Below, piece by piece: positions 58,813 to 64,000 of a stretch of DNA of 64,000 nt. Under the pieces are notes generated by a model. That model was not told where the DNA came from. It was given only the letters and a program-made list of their open reading frames with translations, and did not search any database. Both the position numbers and the translations under genes were made by a program. Origin of the DNA: Pseudobdellovibrionaceae bacterium (GTDB lineage Bacteria > Bdellovibrionota > Bdellovibrionia > Bdellovibrionales > Bdellovibrionaceae); the NCBI GenBank assembly GCA_019637955.1, contig JAHBUS010000008.1:157997-221996 (forward strand), read 5' to 3'. Positions within the stretch are counted from its first letter, which is position 1, and every line of letters starts with the position of its first letter.

Positions 58813-59859
58813 ATGAAATATTATATTGGACTCGATGCCCACTCGACAACATCAACTTTTGCAGTTGTTGACGAAAATGGACAATGCATTTTACGAGAAA
58901 CCGTTAAAACATCGGAGCAAAGTCTAGTTCATGTAATCAACAAAGTTATTGGCGAACGCCATATGACTTTCGAAGAGTCTTCGATATCGCAATGGCTGTA
59001 CTTGCAGTTGAAAGACAAAGTCGACAATTTATTAATTTGTAATCCAACGTATGTAGCGAAAAAACAGGGAGCAAAAACAGATTTCAGGGACGCGCTTCAT
59101 TTGGCAAATGAACTGCGCACCAATCATTTACAGCCAGTATTTCACGATACAAGCCACTGGATGGAGATCCGCACTACCGTGAGCGGTTACTTGGATATCG
59201 TCGAGGAAATTGTAAGATTTAAAAACCGCCTAAAGGCGGTTTTCCGAGCTGAGGCAATTCAAACAGATGAGAATAGTTTTTATAAAAATAATTCAAGGGT
59301 AAAGGAATTAAAAAATCCAGCAGCCAAATTTGTGGCTGAAAAATTATTTAATCAAATTGAATTTCTTGAGAATGAAAAAGACAAGTACAAAGAGGTTTTC
59401 GAAAGGAATCGAAAAAAGTACCGACCGATTCGGAATTTGATGACGATACCCGGGATCAGTATAATCCGCGCAAACATTATTGCAGCGATCGTATGCCAGC
59501 CAAATCGTTTTGAAAATAAACACAAATTTTGGGGCTATTGTATGTTGGTTCGCCATATACAGATTTCCGGCGGAAAAATTTATGGAAACAAAAGATTTTT
59601 TGGACGGCGAGAACTGCGAAACGTGTTTCTTGGCGCTGCAGAAAATGTAATGAGGCTCGATGGTGAACTTCGTGATCGATACGACGCGCTTCGCGCCAAA
59701 GGCGCAGATCACAAGGATGCTAAGGTAAATTTAGCTCGGCAAATAGCATCGATCGCTTTGTGCCTCTTGAAAAATAACGATAAATATAATGAAAACTATG
59801 CCGATTACTTAAAGGAGCGCAAAAAGTTACGAAAAGATTTTTTTGAACAAAGTTTATAG
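58813..59859 (+). mobile_element. IS110-family transposase
   Basis: The 348-residue protein begins Y-Y-I-G-L-D-A-H-S, containing the first catalytic Asp of the RuvC-like DEDD domain. It continues with K-T-D-F-R-D-A and the C-terminal Transposase_20 region M-T-I-P-G-I-S, in which IS110 enzymes carry a catalytic serine. AAAGGAGG precedes ATG 58813 by 9 nt; ATG 58804 is less likely. It is directly downstream of the IS91-like gene. IS110 elements have no inverted terminal repeats, and the flanks probably encode a bridge RNA, which I cannot delimit here. Confidence 0.9.
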
Positions 59860-60637
59860 CTGATAGCCCTTGATTTATTCGAATAACACATGGAAGTGAT
59901 GCGAGAAGTTGATTCCTTTTTCAAGCTGACTAGCCGGAAAAGCAAATTGATTTTTGATAGGAAAGGATAACTTCGGATGAACTTCAAGGTGCAGGCAGAG
60001 GCCCAATATTTTCTTGACGGTTTAACGATAAAACACGTCCACTTTTAGACTGGCACGCCTGCGTTTTTAATCCAACATTGTTATGGCCTTTGTGGCCCAA
60101 ACAGAAGAATGAATGCGCTAGAGGCATAAATCCGATCAAAACAATGGAAGAGGTTCATAAAAAACTTTTCCATGATGTATTCGAAGAAAAAGAGCCACCA
60201 GACACGACGACCGGGGATGCAAGCATCAGGTCTCGGCTTAGCTTGGGAAACCAAGCGAAGGAAAACTATTACTCTTAAAGGCTTGCTTTCTTACAGAAGA
60301 TCACATGGGGCTTGATACAAAACCACCGCAGCTCACGCCTGCCAGAGGACCGCCATTGCGAGATAGTCATTTCCCAGATGACTTTCTCCAGCAGCATTTC
60401 GAAGACTTTCAACAATTCAACGACTAAGAAATTAGCCGTAACGGATCCGCTCGCTCAAAATCAGAAAAAACAAGCTCCATAAATCAATTTCATGGCCAAA
60501 ACTTCAGAAAAACGGGAAATTCGTTGCCAAAGACCCATCCCAATTACACAATTTTACCAAGAACACCGGCGAAACTAGATGTCAGGACGGCCAATTCGGG
60601 CTTTATTCGCCCTATCCTCATGAATACGTAATGAGGT
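59860..60637. other. Non-coding or decayed region after IS110
   Basis: This 778-bp stretch holds no convincing complete gene. A 66-codon frame (60078-60278) and a 40-codon frame from ATG 60305 (ending F-E-D-F-Q-Q-F-N-D) read like protein fragments but lack ribosome-binding sites and recognisable families. They may be remnants. The first part may include the IS110 3' end and its non-coding RNA. Confidence 0.4.
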
Positions 60638-61792
60638 TTAAAAAGCGACTTTAATTCCTAAAGATCCAAACCAATCGGCATCGATAGTTGCTGATCCGCG
60701 GTCTTTATTCATAAAACCTTTACCAATATAAAGCGTACGGTCAAAACTACGCCCCGCTTGAAATTCTAACTGCATCTTTTTCATCAGCACAGAGCGAAAA
60801 CCCGCAGCCAGCTTCTGATCTTGCAGCGTTAAACGATCGCGGTCTTGTTCACGCTGATGCAGAATGTAAGACTGCTGATTAAAACTGTAATGCAGAAAAG
60901 TTTGAAACTGATTTCTTTGTCCATAAGCAATTTCTGATTGCACGTTAGTTACAAATAATGAAAACGAATATGACCAAAGTTCTTCAGGCGTCCACTGCAG
61001 TGATAAAACAGGCAAACCAAATAATCCCGTAAATGTAGGTGTGCGATACATGTAAATCACACCTGGTATAGGAAAGAAATTAATAAACGGACTATTATTA
61101 CTCATGTATAAAGCATAAATCCAATAACCATTTCCTGAAGCGGGTTTTCCGTAAGTTAAATTTATACTATAACTAGCATCTTTATTAGCAACAGATGGTT
61201 TATCACCGGCATAGCCTGCCGACGCGCGAACAGTTAGCATTCTTTTATCTGAAAGCTGTGAAAAATACTGAGCGCCAACTTCATAGCGATGTAAGTCTGT
61301 CGGTAATTCTCTGCCGTTATCAAGTTTTACTGTTTCACCTAAATGCAACTGTCCTGCCGCTAATGATGAACCAATCGTGTAACCTTCACCTTTATAAACT
61401 GGAACAGAAAAATCGACTTTGTGCTCAGAATAAGAAGGATTTTTTTCACCCTCACCAGGCATTACACGGCCCGAATAAGTGATTAATGGAATTGGTGGCC
61501 CCATAGCGTTTGAACCACCAAATGAAGTTAAAGCACCGCCGCCACGTTCTTCGGCCCCAGACATCATCTGAATATATCTTTCGATTTCTTGTTTGCACTG
61601 CGGATTTAATTCAGCTGCACGACTTAATAAACACTTAGCGACATCACGCGGAGCCTTTTTGTCAGAGCAAAATTTTACAGCATCATCGCTACAAGCTGAC
61701 GGAAGTGGTGGTGCTGATTTATCTTGCGCGTTCGCTGAAATAGAAAATAAGACTGCAGTTGCTATAAAAAACTTAAGAATAAATTGTGTCAT
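60638..61792 (-). CDS. Outer-membrane beta-barrel protein with cysteine-rich N-terminus
   Basis: The 384-residue protein has a signal peptide ending A-N-A (~22). A short four-cysteine segment follows (C-S-D-D-A-V-K-F-C ... K-C-L ... P-Q-C), resembling the GLG1-type cysteine-rich repeat. The rest is a long Tyr/Gly/Ser-rich barrel region ending K-V-A-F with an aromatic terminus. The barrel resembles outer-membrane proteins of unknown function. ATG 61792 is chosen. It is divergent from the truncated MarR gene, which may once have regulated it. Confidence 0.75.
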   Translation of the reverse strand: MTQFILKFFIATAVLFSISANAQDKSAPPLPSACSDDAVKFCSDKKAPRDVAKCLLSRAAELNPQCKQEIERYIQMMSGAEERGGGALTSFGGSNAMGPPIPLITYSGRVMPGEGEKNPSYSEHKVDFSVPVYKGEGYTIGSSLAAGQLHLGETVKLDNGRELPTDLHRYEVGAQYFSQLSDKRMLTVRASAGYAGDKPSVANKDASYSINLTYGKPASGNGYWIYALYMSNNSPFINFFPIPGVIYMYRTPTFTGLFGLPVLSLQWTPEELWSYSFSLFVTNVQSEIAYGQRNQFQTFLHYSFNQQSYILHQREQDRDRLTLQDQKLAAGFRSVLMKKMQLEFQAGRSFDRTLYIGKGFMNKDRGSATIDADWFGSLGIKVAF

Positions 61793-61891
61793 GCCTAAAC
61801 ACCGTATCAAAATAGGTAGCTTTTGCAAGGTACGCCCGATTGTGTCCTAAATATCTTTACAATAGTTTACTAGGAAACTATATTTATAAGT

Positions 61892-62125
61892 ATGACCAAA
61901 AAAGTAAAAAATGAAGTCAGCTCATTTACATCTCATATAGGTTACCGCCTAAGAGTCGTTTCCAACGCGGTTTCACATTCGTTTGCCCGAAAACTAGAAG
62001 CCACTGGCGTCACCGTGGCGGAATGGGTCATCTTACGCGAAATGTATTCTATAGATAACAAAACATCTTCTCCGATTGCTTCAAAAACCAATCTTCATGA
62101 AGCATTGAGGCACGGATCGCTCTAA
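61892..62125 (+). pseudogene. Truncated MarR-family regulator gene
   Basis: The 77-residue frame starts like a MarR regulator (I-G-Y-R-L-R-V-V-S-N-A-V-S, then V-T-V-A-E-W-V-I-L-R-E-M-Y). It ends about 15 residues later in unrelated sequence, losing the wing and dimerisation helices. The break near 62090 is another recombination scar in this region. The remnant is probably inactive. Confidence 0.65.
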
Positions 62126-62445
62126 GCCTTCTGAGGCGGGCTAAAGAGGACTCAGCCTATTTCGCTACTGACGACGTGCCACCGAGTTAAAAGGATCGCG
62201 TTATTGACCTAGGGCTCCAGCGTCCAGCTCAGGGACTTTTAAGAACCGGAAATTGTCACCGGCCTATAATCAAATTTAATGTATTTGACTTGGTAGCAGA
62301 TCGGTCAAGAATGCAGAGTTCGCACCCCAGAACGCTCAGGTGCGATATTACGCGCCCCAGGCAGAACGATTTCCTTATTGACCGCCGATCTAGAGCTGGG
62401 ATATGTAGTTAGGAATTTTATTTGCATCCCCTTCTGCGAGACACT
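62126..62445. other. Gene-free spacer before aadA
   Basis: This 320-bp spacer lies between the MarR remnant and the nucleotidyltransferase. I see no gene, and no integron attC core (GTTRRRY) on either side. It must contain the promoter for the following gene, but no strong -35/-10 pair stands out. Confidence 0.45.
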
Positions 62446-63252
62446 ATGACTTCCGAGATCCCCGCATCCATCCAAAAACAAGTCGATGAAGCTGCTTCAA
62501 TTATTCGGAAGCATCTCGGACGACACCTGATAGCTACTTATCTATATGGATCTGCTCTTGATGGAGGCCTGAAACCTGAGAGCGATATCGACCTATTCGT
62601 TGTCGTCAATAACTCGCTGTCAGAATCTAATCGCAAGCAGCTCATGACTGAAATGCTGTCAGTTTCTTCATATCCTGCTGCACATGGCATTCGACCTATT
62701 GAAGTCACGGTCGTCGATGCTCGAACTCTTAAACCTTGGGTTTACCCACCAAAACGGGAGCTTCAACTCGGAGAATGGCTCCGTAAGGACATCGAATCTG
62801 GCTCATTCGAATCTCCAAAAGCTGATCCGGACCTGGCGATCCTGATCACCAAGATTAGAAAGTCCAGCATCGCTCTTCACGGCCCATCTGCGATGGAAAT
62901 CTTCGACGAGGTTCCGGAGGCGGACCTCAAAAAGGCTTTGCTAAGTACCCTCCAGCAATGGCAGTCAGTAAACGAGCTCCGGGGGGATGAGCGAACCATC
63001 GCCTTGGCGATCGCTCGCATTTGGTTTACGGCCTTGACCGGGACCATTACTTCGAAGGACAAGGCCGCAGAATGGCTCATTCCGCAGGTGCCGATACATC
63101 ATGCCAAGCTCCTCACTGAAGCCCGCAATGGATATCTAGGAATAGCGCCTGATCGTCTCGCCGAGAAGCACCAGGAATTACTCAACTTTGTCACGTATGC
63201 TCAAAGCAAACTCGAAAAAACTCTAAGCGGCGATACGGCGAAGCGGCTCTAA
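62446..63252 (+). CDS. aadA: Aminoglycoside nucleotidyltransferase, AadA-like
   Basis: The 268-residue ANT(3'')/ANT(9)-type enzyme would adenylate streptomycin and/or spectinomycin. It has the nucleotidyltransferase motif L-Y-G-S-A-L-D-G-G-L-K-P-E-S-D-I-D-L (34-50; metal ligands D47 and D49). It also has K-R-E-L-Q-L-G-E-W, D-L-A-I-L-I-T-K and R-I-W-F-T-A-L-T-G, closely paralleling integron AadA proteins. Length is normal. It stands alone, not in a recognisable cassette, between decayed genes and a resolvase. Whether it acts on streptomycin, spectinomycin or both cannot be told by eye. Confidence 0.9.
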   Translation: MTSEIPASIQKQVDEAASIIRKHLGRHLIATYLYGSALDGGLKPESDIDLFVVVNNSLSESNRKQLMTEMLSVSSYPAAHGIRPIEVTVVDARTLKPWVYPPKRELQLGEWLRKDIESGSFESPKADPDLAILITKIRKSSIALHGPSAMEIFDEVPEADLKKALLSTLQQWQSVNELRGDERTIALAIARIWFTALTGTITSKDKAAEWLIPQVPIHHAKLLTEARNGYLGIAPDRLAEKHQELLNFVTYAQSKLEKTLSGDTAKRL

Positions 63253-63453
63253 TTTATATTGCCGATCAGTACGAGAGCATGAGCCTTAAAACTTCAAACG
63301 TCGATATTCTCAAACTTTTCCCATCAAAATCATCCGAATAATGACACTACGATCTGTAGGGCTAGGCAGTCGAGTCAGCACTGCCGACGTGACCTCCGAA
63401 AATCCGCTCGGTAGCACGTCGGTCATAAAGACGCTAGGGCTTCAAACAAAAAA

Positions 63454-63474
63454 GGGCCGCGACAAGCGCAGCCC
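63454..63474 (-). terminator. Rho-independent terminator after the resolvase gene
   Basis: On the minus strand, GGGCTGCGC / GCGGCCC pair around a short TTGTC loop with one mismatch, followed by a T-run (A-run at 63445-63453 on the plus strand). It lies about 33 bp after the resolvase stop. Confidence 0.75.
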
Positions 63475-63506
63475 TTCGACAACATGAATCTTGATTCAAT
63501 GACCTA

Positions 63507-64000
63507 TTACGAGGCCGTCACCGCTAACGGTGGGGTATCGTTCTGAACAGTGGGCTCAACCACAGCGACGGATTCTGTTTTTTGTTGCTCATCCTCCTGA
63601 GCCTTGAAAGCCGCTTTCTTTGCAAGGAGTTCCCGCTTGCTCGCCGACACCGAACCATGCGAACAACGAGCGATTCTGGAAATCTCTCTAAACGAGAGCC
63701 CTGCCTCTAAAAGAGAATGGATCAAAGCATCGTTTCTCTTGCGCTCTCGGCCTATTTTTTTACCTTTTGCCTTGGCATTCTGGAGACCTGCAATCACGCG
63801 ATTTCTTATAATTTCCCGTTCCATCTGCGCCAAGGCCCCGAGAATCGTGAATAATGCCAATCCCATAGGGGAATTTGTGTCGAGCTGTTCCGTCGTCGAG
63901 ACAAATCTCACGTTTTTCTCTTTGAATTTTTGGAGAGCTTTCAGCAAATGGCTCACACTTCTGGCGAACCTTGAGAACGAGAACACAAACACCTGAGAGC
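63507..64000 (-). CDS. Serine resolvase, N-terminus beyond window edge
   Basis: The visible ~164 residues are the C-terminal two thirds of a serine recombinase: V-F-S-F-S-R-F-A-R-S (the usual D-R-x-x-R-S helix), L-G-A-L-A-Q-M-E-R-E-I-I-R-N-R-V, A-K-G-K-K-I-G-R and a C-terminal HTH (S-F-R-E-I-S-R-I-A-R-C-S-H-G-S-V). A ~30-residue Gln/Glu/Val tail follows. The catalytic serine is off the edge. The frame is open through the last base of the window, so the apparent GTG start at 63992 is not the true start. A Tn-type resolvase near aadA suggests a transposon. Confidence 0.88.
   Translation of the reverse strand, partial: SQVFVFSFSRFARSVSHLLKALQKFKEKNVRFVSTTEQLDTNSPMGLALFTILGALAQMEREIIRNRVIAGLQNAKAKGKKIGRERKRNDALIHSLLEAGLSFREISRIARCSHGSVSASKRELLAKKAAFKAQEDEQQKTESVAVVEPTVQNDTPPLAVTAS

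Noticed and set aside
60078..60427. Two small frames after IS110 as genes
   Set aside because: They lack ribosome-binding sites and family resemblance; listed only as possible remnants in the spacer.
62126..63506. Integron cassette (attC) around aadA
   Set aside because: No GTTRRRY core or attC-like paired boxes could be found on either side of the gene.

Overview
The window reads as a mosaic of Gram-negative chromosome interrupted by several mobile segments. The chromosomal core (about 18.0-33.3 kb) is GC-rich and encodes outer-membrane, periplasmic and lipoprotein functions: GmhA, MepA, a Tsx/OmpK-type channel, an M23 peptidase, a rhomboid protease and several lipoproteins with the lipobox F-Q-N-C-G. 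That lipobox, together with the many exported peptidases, makes me think of a Bdellovibrio-like organism (Bdellovibrionota). This is inference from memory of the group, not a computed assignment.

Layout. (1) 0-1.4 kb: a divergent SDR oxidoreductase (cut by the window edge) and LysR regulator. (2) 1.4-6.13 kb: 'element A', with a TOPRIM primase-like protein, a DnaA/DnaC-like ATPase, small regulators, a small zinc protein and a large serine recombinase. (3) 6.13-17.94 kb: 'element B', with an ADP-ribosylglycohydrolase, an operon of membrane/exported proteins, a small resolvase, a possible Rep protein, and again a small zinc protein plus a large serine recombinase whose 3' end runs into a tRNA-Asn gene. 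The 10-bp repeat AAATGGCTCA, which includes the tRNA 3' end, marks 6132 and 17930. A and B therefore look like two related elements stacked at one tRNA site. (4) 18.0-33.3 kb: conserved chromosome with three tRNAs (Asn, Arg, Ser). (5) 33.4-51.7 kb: an integrative conjugative element with a tyrosine integrase, an excisionase-like HTH protein, a nuclease-like replication-relaxation protein, an FtsK-type coupling ATPase, VirB10/9/8/6/5/4/3/2 homologues and a leader of tiny overlapping genes, all on the minus strand. Divergent from this, on the plus strand, is a five-gene operon: YcaO enzyme, small exported protein, peptide-type solute-binding lipoprotein, histidine kinase and sigma-54-dependent response regulator. 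(6) 51.7-64 kb: a scarred region with a truncated TetR gene, an RND pump and TolC without an adaptor, a truncated ChaN/TIKI-like gene, IS91-type and IS110-type transposases, an outer-membrane barrel protein, a truncated MarR gene, an aadA-like nucleotidyltransferase and a resolvase cut by the window edge.

How the genes may work together. The strongest candidate for an undescribed system is the YcaO operon. A near-perfect -24/-12 promoter (46151-46166) precedes it, and its last gene encodes a sigma-54 activator, so a positive feedback loop is likely. There is a binding protein but no permease, next to a membrane kinase and a small exported protein. This suggests sensing of a (possibly YcaO-modified) peptide signal that controls the conjugative element. 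Between this operon and the transfer operon lie five copies of a 15-bp dyad, a likely control or origin region. No classical relaxase is recognisable in the element.
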